Origin: a virus | Virus record (IMG/VR): IMGVR_UViG_3300009425_000084 | Span: 1-25,388 of that record | Length of the DNA: 25,388 nucleotides | Strand: one strand, 5' to 3' | Shown: piece by piece, positions 1 to 9,914 of the stretch | Layout of the letters: the number at the start of each line of letters is the position of its first letter | How positions within the stretch are numbered: the stretch's first letter is position 1 | Notes under the pieces: model-generated | The model's database searches: none | Told to the model about the DNA's origin: nothing | Seen by the model: the letters and a program-made list of their open reading frames with translations, nothing else | Made by a program: the position numbers and the translations under genes

Positions 1-457
1 TAATCGCAATTGCATTTGTATCAGAAGAACTACCAATGTTTCCAGCATCAGCAATTACTATATTACCAGTGGTAAGTAAATTTGTAGAAGGGTTATAAGT
101 AAATCCTGTATCTGTTTCTAATCCTTGTTCACCAGTTGCACCATCCACAAAGACAGGATAAACTGTTTCATTAGTAGAATTGTTTGCAATAATTGTAGAC
201 GTTGTTGATTGAATAAGGGCACTAGTTGTTAAAAGTGTACCAGATTCATTTGGTAAATAAATTGTTCTATCCGCAGTCGGATCCATAACAGTGAAAGAGG
301 TTTCGTGTGCATCATTAGTTGTACCTTCAAAAATGATTGTATTGCCATAGGTAGGCGTGGCCTGAAGTGTTGTCACATCAGATTGAAGGTTATTAAATTG
401 CTGTCTTATTTGTTCTAAGGTAGAACCAGCATCTATTTGTCTCGCAACAATGGGCAT
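1..457 (-). CDS. Phage fibre-like structural protein, C-terminus beyond window
   Basis: The gene starts at ATG 455-457, behind a GAGGT ribosome site, and stays open for 152 codons to the left edge, so its C-terminus is missing. Residues 1-30 (MPIVARQIDAG...) look like a short helical N-terminus. The next part carries the block IFEG-x4-DAHET, DPTADRTI and PNESGTLLTT. The same block occurs in the 304-residue fibre-like protein at 8953-9867. Such blocks are common in peripheral fibre or spike proteins of marine phages, usually near the virion-attachment end. It is the last gene of the structural cluster seen here, a usual place for fibres. The role (fibre, possibly host recognition) is inferred from this module and position; no receptor-binding domain is visible in the part present. 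Confidence 0.75.
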   Translation of the reverse strand, partial: MPIVARQIDAGSTLEQIRQQFNNLQSDVTTLQATPTYGNTIIFEGTTNDAHETSFTVMDPTADRTIYLPNESGTLLTTSALIQSTTSTIIANNSTNETVYPVFVDGATGEQGLETDTGFTYNPSTNLLTTGNIVIADAGNIGSSSDTNAIAI

Positions 458-463
458 TATTTA

Positions 464-724
464 TTACCTCTTCGTTAATTCTAGCAGCATACTTTTAATA
501 CTATGCAACTCTGATTTAATACTATTTATTTCTCTCGTTGCATTACGAATCTCATCTCTTGAGTTTTGTGCTTCATGTGCTCTCTTTACTGCTTTATGAT
601 ATGCAGCATAATTAGTATTAATAATTCCATGAGAAGCAGTTTCTCTTTCTAAATCAGCATGTCCTTCTACTTTAAGGTGTGTTATCTCTATTTCTTCATC
701 AATTTGCAGTTCACTTTTTATCAT
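464..724 (-). CDS. Small charged helical protein (86 aa), unknown function
   Basis: This 86-residue protein begins one base after the stop of the 2228-residue structural gene and ends just before the fibre-like gene, so it sits inside the structural operon. It is rich in Glu, Lys, Arg and Ala. From about residue 40 onward it looks like one long amphipathic helix, probably a coiled coil (...INSIKSELHSIKSMLLELTKR). It has no signal peptide, membrane segment or cysteines. I do not recognise a family. A role as a chaperone or connector for the neighbouring fibre or baseplate proteins is possible from size and position only. Confidence 0.7.
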   Translation of the reverse strand: MIKSELQIDEEIEITHLKVEGHADLERETASHGIINTNYAAYHKAVKRAHEAQNSRDEIRNATREINSIKSELHSIKSMLLELTKR

Positions 725-725
725 T

Positions 726-3700
726 TTATGTTGCCAATGCTAAAGCTCGAAAGTCTTTGATTCGAGGTGGTTGTGCAGAGTTTGTTCCCTGTAACACTAC
801 TTTAATTGCAAACTGAATGAAACTATCCAACTCAGTTCCAATACCATCATCTGTAACACCAGCTGTATAGACATACTCTCGTAAATCAGATTGGGTTAGG
901 GATGAGGGTGTAGTTACATCGGGATCAGCTGTTCCGTTAAACATTGTCCAACCCAAATCATCAAAGTTAGATGCATCATCCGTCCTCAAAATCTTATAAA
1001 GAACTTTGATTTCAGAAGTACTATGTCGATATCCAGAGAAGAACACTTTTATAGCAGTAGCAGGATTTTCTAGGGTAACACGTTTTGTCATATAGATGGC
1101 AGCGTTTTGATCACCCTCTTTACCTGTTAATGCAACATAATCCGTTGTTGGATAAACATCAGATGAAGAGTCAATATTGTTCAGTCGGTTTGCAACTGCT
1201 ACAAAATTTGTCCTTGATAAATCAATTACTGGTGAAAGATTTTCTCTATCCGAATGCAAGTTCATATCAATATTTAGGGATTTACTACCACCCAAATGGG
1301 TTGTTTCATTAATGGGAGAACAAATCATTCTAGTTATATCATGCACGAAATTTTCTTCCAATGGAATAGTAATTGCATCAGACGTAGCTGTAAGTGAGAA
1401 TGAACTTTCTACTCCAGAAGGACTTGTTCCTGAAGTTCCTCGCATCTTAGTAGAAATAGTAGTATCTGGTAATGCCATAGTGGAGCATAACAAATCAGAT
1501 ACATTGTATATAGCATTTTCTGTTGCTAAAACGGTAGTTCCACCATTACTAGCAACACCTGATCCTCCAATAGTAGGAGTACTGGTAGAAAGTGCAAGTG
1601 TATAAGAATCCATACCAATATTTGATATACTAGAAAAGGTTTTATTTACTTCTGTAAGAGGAACACCATGTAGACTATAAAATTCTACGGTTGAACCATC
1701 AGCATGTGATACTGCATTTGTTGAACCTTGAGCTCTCGTTACATTAGAGACATTAGTTCCACTAATTGTAGTGTACTTTATAATCTCATCATTAATTTTA
1801 ATATACCATTCACTACTAGAATTATATCTGTATCGTCCTGTAGTATCATCAAAGTTTGTACCAGACAATAATACTAATGATGCTGATGAAGATGTTATCG
1901 CACCATTTAGTGTTGTAGACGCACCAGATTTAACTCCAGATAATGTAACATTATTTGTGGTGTTATACATATGATGATTCTTATGCAATACTCGTAAAAC
2001 TGCACTACCAGTTGTAAAGATCAATGGGTTAGCGGGCAACGTCTTTGATGGTAGAGTTTTATTCTGCAATGTCAATTTACCATCTTTTCGATCATCAAAT
2101 CTAGCAACATTCAGTTTGTACTTAATATCCTCCGTGAGAGAAATTGACCAACCCGTATTGTTATGTGATTTGAAATGAACACCCAAATGAGGTTGTTTAG
2201 AAACGTGTCTTGTTTTACCTATTTCCCTTTCACCCATTCGAGAAATCCAAATTTTATATTCAATGGAATGAGAGAAAACAACAAAACAATATTCTGTATC
2301 TGGTTTTAAAAATACAGGTGAAGGAAACGTAAACTTGGTGGCAACTGTTGCATCATCTGATATTAGAACATCAGCTGCTTGTACATAAGCACGACCAAAT
2401 GGCATAATCTTTCCGCCGGGATATCCGTTTTCAGTTGTTCGTATCTCAACCCAAGTTGGAAGAACATCATCTTTACTAAAGAAGAATATATCCAAACTTG
2501 TAACAAACTGTCCACCTTTCATAGATCCAAGGGCGCCGGTGGTATAATGTTTATTTTCTTTGTTATTTTGAACTGCGAAAGTTTGAGCTAGTGGATCACC
2601 ATCATCACCACCACCATCGCCACCATCATCACCACCACCATCATCACCAGCATCATCACCACCATCACCATCACCACCATCACCGAAAAAGGGCTGTTGA
2701 ATCACACTACTTGATGAAGAAGTAGAAGATTCTGTAATAGATGTTGTATCATTTGTACCCCTTCTAACAACTTCAGCATTTCTTGTCGCAATAATGGTTT
2801 CTTGTTCAGTTTCTAAAATTCCTTTTGCATAGTAAATTGATTCACCAGCAGTAATTGGTTTGGTGGCACGGTCATTAGTTTGACTTGAAGTTAACCTAAA
2901 TGATACTTCACCAGTTTGGAATCGTAAATTACCCAACGTCCTTGGATCAGGAATTGTAAATACACCCTCAACCTTACCAGCACCATTTGTAATTAATGGA
3001 CTACCAACAATAGGAACATTTACAGAACCGTCACTATATTGTGCTTCTTTTGGTTTAACATGAAGACTCACTGCTTTTTCTGCAAAGAACAAGTACATAC
3101 GAGTGTTGGGATAAAATCCCTCTCCGTCAAATGTAATCTCTTTACTTCTACAAAAAGGTATCATGGCACGTTGAATAATTTTACTACCTTGTGATTCCCT
3201 ATCAATTTTTTCAAGGACTTGAGTGTTAACACCAGTTCGTGTCAAATCTGACCGTGTGGTTGAAGTAGTTCGTGAATTTCGGGTGATACCACCTTGACCA
3301 TCGAATACATCATTTGAAGTTGTTGAGGTTGCAACAACACCACTCCACTGAGTCTGCCAAGCGTTCCAAATTGTTCCTAATGCATCTTTGTTCTCATTGA
3401 GAAGTGTACTATAGTTACCTTCCACATTAATAACAAGAGCAGGAGCAACTTCGGTTTCAAACCAATTATCACTATCGGGAGATAATGTTATTCTACCCAA
3501 CCACTGACTAAGCATAACAGGTTGTACACGTTCAACTCTAGTTGCATATGGTTGTTCTGTATATACAACTTCAGTATAAGGTAGAGTAATCAAATCCCCT
3601 GTCTTTTGATAATGGGCAGATGTTCTATCAGTATCACTCGAAACTGATTCTTCTAAGTCAACTCCCTTAGAGCAATGCATAGGACGTAGAGTATTATTAA

Positions 3701-6700
3701 TACCATCTATTGAAACTTTATAATCAGGATGTTGTGTATCACCAACTTTATGTCCTGTAAAGTTATCAACAATAAAACCAGATTTAAATCTATTTAATCC
3801 ATTCGAATCTGTAACCTCAAAGGATTCTGCATCTCGTTCTAGAAGAGAAAGAGAAGTATAGTACTCTAAATTTTCTACACGATCTTGAAGTTTACCAATA
3901 TCCCTCATAGTAAACCGCTGATTTTTCTCTCTAGTAATACCAACGTCTTGTGGTGTGAATGTATATGCAGGCAAAGCAATTTCGCAAAGCTTCATCATCT
4001 GATCTGGTTCTTTTGGTTTTTCTGGAATCTCAGAAGAAATTCCTTTAGTTACAATCAACGTCCCATTTTTATCCATATGAACCAGATCATAACGAGGTAA
4101 GTAATATTCAAAATCACTTTGAACTGTTGAGTTAGGTTTCGGCCAATGAGTTGTTGATGAACCTGTTCCATCGAACTGTCGATTAGTAATATCAAACGAG
4201 TTTCCTGTAATCTCATCTACCACATCTACACTACTGACCGCACCAGTAATATCCTCACATCTAGGACGGAAATCAAATACGTCATAGAGAGGAAATTCAC
4301 CAGAAGGTTTAGGTAAATCTGGATCAATCTTAGAGGCACTATATGTTGGAATATCTTCGTATGTCATCTGATTAGCAATATCAGAATATGAATCGACTGT
4401 AAAAAATGCACCAGCACCGTGTTCCAAATAATCATGAACTACTAACAAACGTCCAGTTGGAGCAGGACTCCCTGGCTTTCTTTCTAATCGTCCAATATCA
4501 TAATAGTTATCTCGTTGACCAGTATCTAAAACATATCGAGTAGTGATAACAGTAGAACCAGTAGTGACTGAAGAAATAGTACCTTTAGCACCAGATTTTT
4601 CACCTGTTACTATTTCTGCAACTGCAAAAGAAGATACAGAAGTTTGGACAAAATTCATTGGAGTTGATATGTCAATAATTCTTGCAGCTGCACCAGTAGT
4701 TCCACCAGTGATTCTCTCACCTTTAATAAATGTTCCACTTGTATCTGTTAATTGAAACTCTGGAGCTACCGCATCGGCACTTGTACTTTCACTATCATAA
4801 ACTGCGACTAACTTAAACACATCAGCACGACCAAGAGATATAGTTTGATCTGTGGGTCTTGTACCGTAGGCATGTGTATCACCTTCGATAACTTTAAGTT
4901 GTTTCATTAGTTTTGTTGTTTTGGTTTTTGCACCAACAGAAGTTTTAAGAAGAGTTGCAAGAATTTTAACTTTTGCACTACTACCCAAAATTGAGGAATC
5001 AGTAATAGTAAGAGTTCCACTACCTGTACCAGAAGTTTTTCCAGTCAGAGTAACAACATCACCTTGAACACCCGAACCACCACCAGCAGTAAGGATTGAC
5101 ATAGTATAATCCCCTTCTGCAAATCCAGCAAAAGTTTCACTCGTACCAGCGGAAAGAGTAACAACACCAGAAGAATTTGTTGTTCCAACAAACTGTTTTC
5201 TTAATGTGTATTGTGAATCACTTGCACCATTATTTGTTCCCGTCAAATGAGTTTTAACTGTAGACTTAGGAAGTTTAATAATCGACAAATTCTTTTCTGT
5301 ATCATACAATTTTGCACGATTACGAATAATGCTAGAAGTTGTAATAGCATCTGTAGTTGGTGCGGCAGTAAAGGAGATTGCAGTTGCTGTGACTGCATCT
5401 ACAATTCGTTCTTCCGTTGCACCAGCAGTACCAGTAGGAATAGTAACAACATCCCCTATCTTAACTTGAGATGTATCATAACCAGACACACCAATAAGAT
5501 TATCCGTTCCACTTGTCTCTGTACGATATGTACCAGAAATAGTTAGTGTAGAATCTAGTGAAACATCACAAGTAAAATCTTGTCCAGAATCAGCACCAGT
5601 ATCTTGCATATAAATTTGTTTTACATCAGCAAAGGTATATGATACCAGAGATGAAATTGTTAAATCTGCATTACTACTATTTTCTACAATATCATCTGTT
5701 TCAGTAGAGTCAGATGCAGTAATTTTTTCTCCGGCAGAAAAAGTTCCCGATACGTTTGTCAGATTTACATTTGTACTAGAAGTTCCTTCGGCAAATACCC
5801 AACCTGTCGCTTTAGAAGTTACACCTTTAACCTGTACTCCACCGGCAGTATGATTTGCAATAAGTGTAGCACTTGGTGTTCCACTAAGAGTTAATTTTGT
5901 AAACGGACGAATATCAAACAAGAACAATCTATATTTTGATGTTGCATTAGAAGATGTTGAACCAGCAGTACCAGAGTCATACGACATAGTTCGTACACGG
6001 GCAGCACCAATCAATGTACCAGCGGCAGTTCCTCTTGTTGCTGTGCGTGTATTATATAACTTACACACTTTATATGCAGTTGTCTCACCTGATACAAAAT
6101 CAACATCAGGAGAACCGTAAATTTTTGTAATCTTTGCATAGTTACCCATATTAAAGGTTGACACACCAGCATTGACTGTATTAAATTCTCGAGCTTTATC
6201 GATATCTAGAATACGAGTAGATATTTGTTCGATCTCATAACCAGAAACATAAGCTTTACCAGGCGATAATTTTAATGCAAGTTTTGATGTAGAAGCAATT
6301 CCACGATCAGAAGTTTTCTGTCCATCAGTATAGTAACCAATATTGTCATTAAGTGTAACACTTTCCGATACTTCAAATGTAAATGGGCGGACTGTGTAGT
6401 TACCAGATTCATCAAAAGTTCTTCGTGCCATAGTTTGTTCAATAGCACCAAATTCTGTCCTTCTAGTTTCGTCAACTACGACAGAATTTTCAGTTCTCAT
6501 TAATTCAACAAAATCTGAATCATCTGTTGACTCTAGAGGAATTGCATGAATTGTGGCAGTGATTTTAAGTCGATGAGCACCCTTCGCAGCAAAGTTTGAA
6601 GAACCAGTAGAATTATCCAAAAGACTACTATCTATTTCAGGAGTAACAACTTCTTCTTTAATTTTAAGTCCAATCCTACCTGTGTATAAATGTTGTTTAG

Positions 6701-7412
6701 ACTCTCCTATTCGAGAATTGGAACCAGCAATAGATTCCAATACCACTAACTTTTCTTCTACATTTACAAAGGTTCCTCGTATATAATAAATTCCCGCTTC
6801 AAGTTTAACAGCAGGCCGCACCAGTACCATTTCGGTGGCGGTTTTAAGTTTAATTTGTTCTGCGGTTTCACCTGTTAGACTAATTATATTAGCATTATAT
6901 TCTGAGGTGTGTGTGATTGAAACATTAGCAGAGAATGATTCCCCTACCGAAAATTTTCTATTAACTTTTGTGAGTTCTGTAGCACTTGTACTGTCTAATT
7001 TTGTATCTTTTCCACCAATAAATTGTACATAAAGTTTTGCTGGTTGAGTTGTAGTGGCTTCTGCATATGCGAATACTTTTGCACTAACCCCACTTGTAGC
7101 ACCCGTTATGATAACTGGTTTAGTCTCATTTACAAATTGTGAGAGGTTAACATCTTCTCCACTAAAGGTAGTTTGTACACGAACCATGAACAGTCCAGTA
7201 ACATAGGACAGCTGACCAGGCACCACCATTGCACCATCTTTGAAAAGATGGTCACCAACCGTAGATATTTTATTTTTCAGAAGAGATTGAATTTGCGAAA
7301 GTTCACGAGCTTGTACTGCGAAACCAGGCCGAAACAAAATATTCTGGAAGTTTTTTTCCTCATCAAAATCATCATAATAAGGGGATACGTTTAAATCAGT
7401 TTTCTGTGTCAT
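726..7412 (-). CDS. Giant virion structural protein with DUF4815-like N-terminus (2228 aa)
   Basis: This is the largest gene in the window. Its N-terminus (NVSPYYDDFDEEKNF, then FRPGFAVQARELSQIQ) matches the start of DUF4815-type proteins, which occur as baseplate or tail structural proteins in marine T4-like phages. The rest is mostly Ser/Thr/Gly-rich and probably beta-rich. It includes repeated GExITG-type hairpin segments near residues 555, 890-915 and 930-945. A strongly acidic Asp/Gly stretch of about 30 residues lies near 1575-1605 and probably works as a linker or ion-binding segment. The C-terminal third resembles a carbohydrate-type beta sandwich but I cannot name it. It starts three bases after the 498-residue gene and its ribosome site is weak, so coupling is likely. 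Structural role is well supported; exact position in the baseplate is inferred. Confidence 0.88.
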   Translation of the reverse strand: MTQKTDLNVSPYYDDFDEEKNFQNILFRPGFAVQARELSQIQSLLKNKISTVGDHLFKDGAMVVPGQLSYVTGLFMVRVQTTFSGEDVNLSQFVNETKPVIITGATSGVSAKVFAYAEATTTQPAKLYVQFIGGKDTKLDSTSATELTKVNRKFSVGESFSANVSITHTSEYNANIISLTGETAEQIKLKTATEMVLVRPAVKLEAGIYYIRGTFVNVEEKLVVLESIAGSNSRIGESKQHLYTGRIGLKIKEEVVTPEIDSSLLDNSTGSSNFAAKGAHRLKITATIHAIPLESTDDSDFVELMRTENSVVVDETRRTEFGAIEQTMARRTFDESGNYTVRPFTFEVSESVTLNDNIGYYTDGQKTSDRGIASTSKLALKLSPGKAYVSGYEIEQISTRILDIDKAREFNTVNAGVSTFNMGNYAKITKIYGSPDVDFVSGETTAYKVCKLYNTRTATRGTAAGTLIGAARVRTMSYDSGTAGSTSSNATSKYRLFLFDIRPFTKLTLSGTPSATLIANHTAGGVQVKGVTSKATGWVFAEGTSSTNVNLTNVSGTFSAGEKITASDSTETDDIVENSSNADLTISSLVSYTFADVKQIYMQDTGADSGQDFTCDVSLDSTLTISGTYRTETSGTDNLIGVSGYDTSQVKIGDVVTIPTGTAGATEERIVDAVTATAISFTAAPTTDAITTSSIIRNRAKLYDTEKNLSIIKLPKSTVKTHLTGTNNGASDSQYTLRKQFVGTTNSSGVVTLSAGTSETFAGFAEGDYTMSILTAGGGSGVQGDVVTLTGKTSGTGSGTLTITDSSILGSSAKVKILATLLKTSVGAKTKTTKLMKQLKVIEGDTHAYGTRPTDQTISLGRADVFKLVAVYDSESTSADAVAPEFQLTDTSGTFIKGERITGGTTGAAARIIDISTPMNFVQTSVSSFAVAEIVTGEKSGAKGTISSVTTGSTVITTRYVLDTGQRDNYYDIGRLERKPGSPAPTGRLLVVHDYLEHGAGAFFTVDSYSDIANQMTYEDIPTYSASKIDPDLPKPSGEFPLYDVFDFRPRCEDITGAVSSVDVVDEITGNSFDITNRQFDGTGSSTTHWPKPNSTVQSDFEYYLPRYDLVHMDKNGTLIVTKGISSEIPEKPKEPDQMMKLCEIALPAYTFTPQDVGITREKNQRFTMRDIGKLQDRVENLEYYTSLSLLERDAESFEVTDSNGLNRFKSGFIVDNFTGHKVGDTQHPDYKVSIDGINNTLRPMHCSKGVDLEESVSSDTDRTSAHYQKTGDLITLPYTEVVYTEQPYATRVERVQPVMLSQWLGRITLSPDSDNWFETEVAPALVINVEGNYSTLLNENKDALGTIWNAWQTQWSGVVATSTTSNDVFDGQGGITRNSRTTSTTRSDLTRTGVNTQVLEKIDRESQGSKIIQRAMIPFCRSKEITFDGEGFYPNTRMYLFFAEKAVSLHVKPKEAQYSDGSVNVPIVGSPLITNGAGKVEGVFTIPDPRTLGNLRFQTGEVSFRLTSSQTNDRATKPITAGESIYYAKGILETEQETIIATRNAEVVRRGTNDTTSITESSTSSSSSVIQQPFFGDGGDGDGGDDAGDDGGGDDGGDGGGDDGDPLAQTFAVQNNKENKHYTTGALGSMKGGQFVTSLDIFFFSKDDVLPTWVEIRTTENGYPGGKIMPFGRAYVQAADVLISDDATVATKFTFPSPVFLKPDTEYCFVVFSHSIEYKIWISRMGEREIGKTRHVSKQPHLGVHFKSHNNTGWSISLTEDIKYKLNVARFDDRKDGKLTLQNKTLPSKTLPANPLIFTTGSAVLRVLHKNHHMYNTTNNVTLSGVKSGASTTLNGAITSSSASLVLLSGTNFDDTTGRYRYNSSSEWYIKINDEIIKYTTISGTNVSNVTRAQGSTNAVSHADGSTVEFYSLHGVPLTEVNKTFSSISNIGMDSYTLALSTSTPTIGGSGVASNGGTTVLATENAIYNVSDLLCSTMALPDTTISTKMRGTSGTSPSGVESSFSLTATSDAITIPLEENFVHDITRMICSPINETTHLGGSKSLNIDMNLHSDRENLSPVIDLSRTNFVAVANRLNNIDSSSDVYPTTDYVALTGKEGDQNAAIYMTKRVTLENPATAIKVFFSGYRHSTSEIKVLYKILRTDDASNFDDLGWTMFNGTADPDVTTPSSLTQSDLREYVYTAGVTDDGIGTELDSFIQFAIKVVLQGTNSAQPPRIKDFRALALAT
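2596..2690 (-). repeat. Low-complexity GAT/GGT codon repeat encoding acidic Asp/Gly linker
   Basis: About 95 bases made almost only of ATC, ACC and CATC units on the + strand, read on the minus strand as GAT, GAC and GGT/GGC codons. They encode an uninterrupted run of Asp and Gly in the 2228-residue structural protein. The tract keeps the frame open. Such short-unit tracts change length easily by slippage, but only whole-codon changes would be tolerated here. Confidence 0.85.
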
Positions 7413-7415
7413 ATC

Positions 7416-8912
7416 TTAAAATTCCACTACTAGTTTAATATCTTCCGTTTGATCAGAAGCACGACTAATCGGTTTCCTGTTTTCTACATATATAATGTTT
7501 CCACTATCTGGATCCAATTCTGGATTAGCATAACCATTTGTAAATGTAATACTTCCTCCACCGGCAAGAGTTATTGCGGCATCAGCACTTGCATCTGGTG
7601 TTCCTGATGCATTAGAAGTTGCACCAGTTACGGCATTTGCACCAGAGAATGCAATAAAGGCACCGACAGAAGATGTTCCATAATCTCCAAATCGTTCTTG
7701 TTGATAATAGAGAATGTTATTTACTGCATCCCACTCTACTACCTTACCGATTGCACCTGTGGTTGTTTGAGAAATTTTTTCATCTGGATCGAAAGTTCCT
7801 GATGTACTAGTTAGTTTTAATGAAGCTGTTTGTCTACGAGTAGAAGCGGATGCAATTGTTGTTGTCCCATAATTATATGGGTCGATTACAAGTCCAACTC
7901 TACGGAAATCATTTTTAGTTGTAAAGTCATCACCTTCTGCTTGGGTTAATGTAGTGTTCATCATAACATAATGTCCACCCAATTCTGTAATAGCATTGTC
8001 ACCATGTCCACCTTTAGGACCTGCCTGTACACTAACAACACCACCCGAACCACTTCCTACAGAAGATGCACTTGAAAGAGATGTATCCGAAAATGTATAA
8101 CCAGTTCCCAAATTAACTGTACCATATGTATATGCAGCACCAGCGGCATGAATGGTTGTATCTGTTCCAGCAGTAACACCAAAACCTTGAATTGCACCAG
8201 AAGCAATTGTTATACGAACAATTGCACCAGTAGCCGTTCCTTGGTTTGTACCATCTCCATAAATTGCGGCATAAAATGTACCATCGGTATATCCTGTTCC
8301 ACCTGTAATAACCAAAGATTCAATTGAACCATCAACTGCGGCGGCAGAAACAGTAGAGTCTGTACTAACAGGCATAAAGTCTGTCGTCAAGTACTTTTCA
8401 ATCTCTGTACTTGTCAGTGAGTACATGTATTTAAGAACATAACCACCCAATGTGATTGTAGATGTGGATGTAGATGTTGGTTCAATACCACTATAGGCAA
8501 CTCCATTATTATTGTCAATAACTTTGTATACACGATAATCAGAAGTCATAAAATAAAATGACGAACTGTATAAATTTGTTGCACCCGAACTAGCAGTATT
8601 CGACGAATTAATGTTATCTTCATACTGATCGTAAATAATACTGTTCGTCCAATTTCTACGAGGAATTGCATAAGTAATATCTGTGGTTCCGATTTTCTTG
8701 GCAGCAAGCATATCGTCCCAAATATAAAACTCATCGGCAGGCGAATCTGAAGGGGTAGGTGGAGCTGCATCCGTCCCACCACTTGTCCCTGTCGAATAAG
8801 GTGTTGATTTACCCAAAAATAGGTAATATGTATTGTTCGCAGTTTCACTAAACGATTCAAAGAACTGATTCGCATTGTGCTGCTTAAATTTTTCTGTTAT
8901 GATAGCTGCCAT
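7416..8912 (-). CDS. Virion structural protein (498 aa), marine T4-like type
   Basis: The first 40 residues (ITEKFKQHNANQFFESFSE, then NTYYLFLGKSTPYS) are typical of a structural protein family found beside baseplate and fibre genes in marine T4-like phages; I cannot assign a T4 counterpart. The body is Gly/Thr/Ser-rich and probably all beta. A hairpin segment near residues 370-395 (GTFDPDEKISQTTTGAIGKV) resembles those in the 1408- and 2228-residue proteins. No membrane segment or catalytic motif is visible. The start is supported by AGAGGAT upstream, and a near-consensus late promoter box lies at 8941-8948. It sits between the fibre-like gene and the giant structural gene, which supports a peripheral baseplate or fibre-attachment role by inference. 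Confidence 0.82.
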   Translation of the reverse strand: MAAIITEKFKQHNANQFFESFSETANNTYYLFLGKSTPYSTGTSGGTDAAPPTPSDSPADEFYIWDDMLAAKKIGTTDITYAIPRRNWTNSIIYDQYEDNINSSNTASSGATNLYSSSFYFMTSDYRVYKVIDNNNGVAYSGIEPTSTSTSTITLGGYVLKYMYSLTSTEIEKYLTTDFMPVSTDSTVSAAAVDGSIESLVITGGTGYTDGTFYAAIYGDGTNQGTATGAIVRITIASGAIQGFGVTAGTDTTIHAAGAAYTYGTVNLGTGYTFSDTSLSSASSVGSGSGGVVSVQAGPKGGHGDNAITELGGHYVMMNTTLTQAEGDDFTTKNDFRRVGLVIDPYNYGTTTIASASTRRQTASLKLTSTSGTFDPDEKISQTTTGAIGKVVEWDAVNNILYYQQERFGDYGTSSVGAFIAFSGANAVTGATSNASGTPDASADAAITLAGGGSITFTNGYANPELDPDSGNIIYVENRKPISRASDQTEDIKLVVEF

Positions 8913-8940
8913 TTTTTATATCCTCTTATATCCTCGTTTA

Positions 8941-8948
8941 TATTTATG
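8941..8948 (-). promoter_or_regulatory. Near-consensus T4-type late promoter box (CATAAATA)
   Basis: On the minus strand the bases read CATAAATA, one mismatch from the T4 late -10 box TATAAATA. The box lies 29 bases before the start of the 498-residue gene, in the 40-base gap after the fibre-like gene. Spacing is similar to the three exact boxes in this window. Confidence 0.5.
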
Positions 8949-8952
8949 CATC

Positions 8953-9867
8953 TTATGCACCAGCTGTATGACATGTTTTTAATGTGCTACCGCTTGAATT
9001 TTTAATTAATAGTGTAGATAGTGTTTTAAGTTGATTTTGACCAATCGAATCAGCGGCCATATTTGATTCAGCAATTGTTCCGGCGGCAATATCAGCTGAG
9101 ACGATAGTTCCATTAATTATTTCATTAGTACTAACTGAATTATCAGCCATTTTAGCGAGTGTGATTGAATTACTTGCGATATCGGCAGAAACTATTGTTC
9201 CATCCACTATCATTGCAGATGTGATAACATTTGAATCACCAGTAGTAATAAGAGTACCAGTTGAATTGGGTATTGTAATTGTTCTATCAGCGGTAGGATC
9301 TACAACAGTCAATACTGTTTCATATGCATCAGCTGATGAACCTTCAAAAATAACAGTTGCACCAGTACCAAGTTCGATATTACCACTTGATAAAACTGTA
9401 CCCGTTACACTTATACCAGCAGATGTAGTAGCAACTTTCACCGCATTATCATAGTAGAGAGTAACAGCACCATTGTTAGCCGCAGTTATATAATTTTCGG
9501 CAAAGGTAGAATTAGTAAGTTGAAAATCATCTGCACGAAGACTTAAATTGCCTGTGCCATTATCCTTAATAATACTATTAGAACCGTCATGATAAATTTC
9601 TAGATCATCACCAGTACCAAATCTTGCTTTTGCGTTATCTGCAAACTCCAAAGCATTATCAGATTTATCCCAAACAGCATTATACGCAGCACCAATAAAA
9701 GTGAAATCATCACCATTGGCCGTTATACTGGAAACTAATGCGGTTCCTGTTCCCAAAAGATTATATAATTCACTGAAGTTAGAATTGACTTTAGTACCGC
9801 CTGCTCGTAAACTATCTCCTGTGCCGTCATCTGCGGCGGAACCTAATCCTACTGCTTGATATGCCAT
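8953..9867 (-). CDS. Tail fibre-like protein (304 aa)
   Basis: The N-terminus (GLGSAADDGTGDSLR...KVNSNFSELY) is a common start of phage fibre proteins that attach to a baseplate. It is followed by the module ARFGTGDDLEIYHDGSN, frequent in marine phage fibres, and by IFEG-x4-DAYET, DPTADRTI, PNSTGTLITT. From about residue 215 there are short tandem repeats around NGTIVSADIA and DGTIVSADIA, which suggest a trimeric, rod-like shaft. The protein ends soon after the repeats, without a recognisable receptor-binding head, so it may be a proximal fibre segment or may work with another fibre subunit. It has its own exact late promoter box (9893-9900) and a GGAGAG ribosome site. It shares its central module with the partial gene at the left edge. 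Confidence 0.82.
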   Translation of the reverse strand: MAYQAVGLGSAADDGTGDSLRAGGTKVNSNFSELYNLLGTGTALVSSITANGDDFTFIGAAYNAVWDKSDNALEFADNAKARFGTGDDLEIYHDGSNSIIKDNGTGNLSLRADDFQLTNSTFAENYITAANNGAVTLYYDNAVKVATTSAGISVTGTVLSSGNIELGTGATVIFEGSSADAYETVLTVVDPTADRTITIPNSTGTLITTGDSNVITSAMIVDGTIVSADIASNSITLAKMADNSVSTNEIINGTIVSADIAAGTIAESNMAADSIGQNQLKTLSTLLIKNSSGSTLKTCHTAGA

Positions 9868-9892
9868 TTATTTCTCTCCGTGTAATTACTAT

Positions 9893-9900
9893 TATTTATA
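9893..9900 (-). promoter_or_regulatory. T4-type late promoter box TATAAATA upstream of fibre-like gene
   Basis: The minus strand reads TATAAATA exactly, the T4 late promoter -10 box recognised by gp55-type sigma factors. It lies in the 47-base gap between the 1408-residue gene and the fibre-like gene, 26 bases before the ATG at 9867. Confidence 0.7.
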
Positions 9901-9914
9901 ACGGTTCGCATAGC

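Noticed and set aside
1177-1605. 142-codon + strand frame inside the giant structural gene
   Set aside because: It lies wholly opposite a well-supported minus-strand gene and has no protein-like pattern. The same holds for all other + strand frames over the structural genes.
2596-2690. CRISPR-like or tandem-repeat regulatory array
   Set aside because: The repeat has no spacers and is explained by Asp/Gly codons within an open frame.
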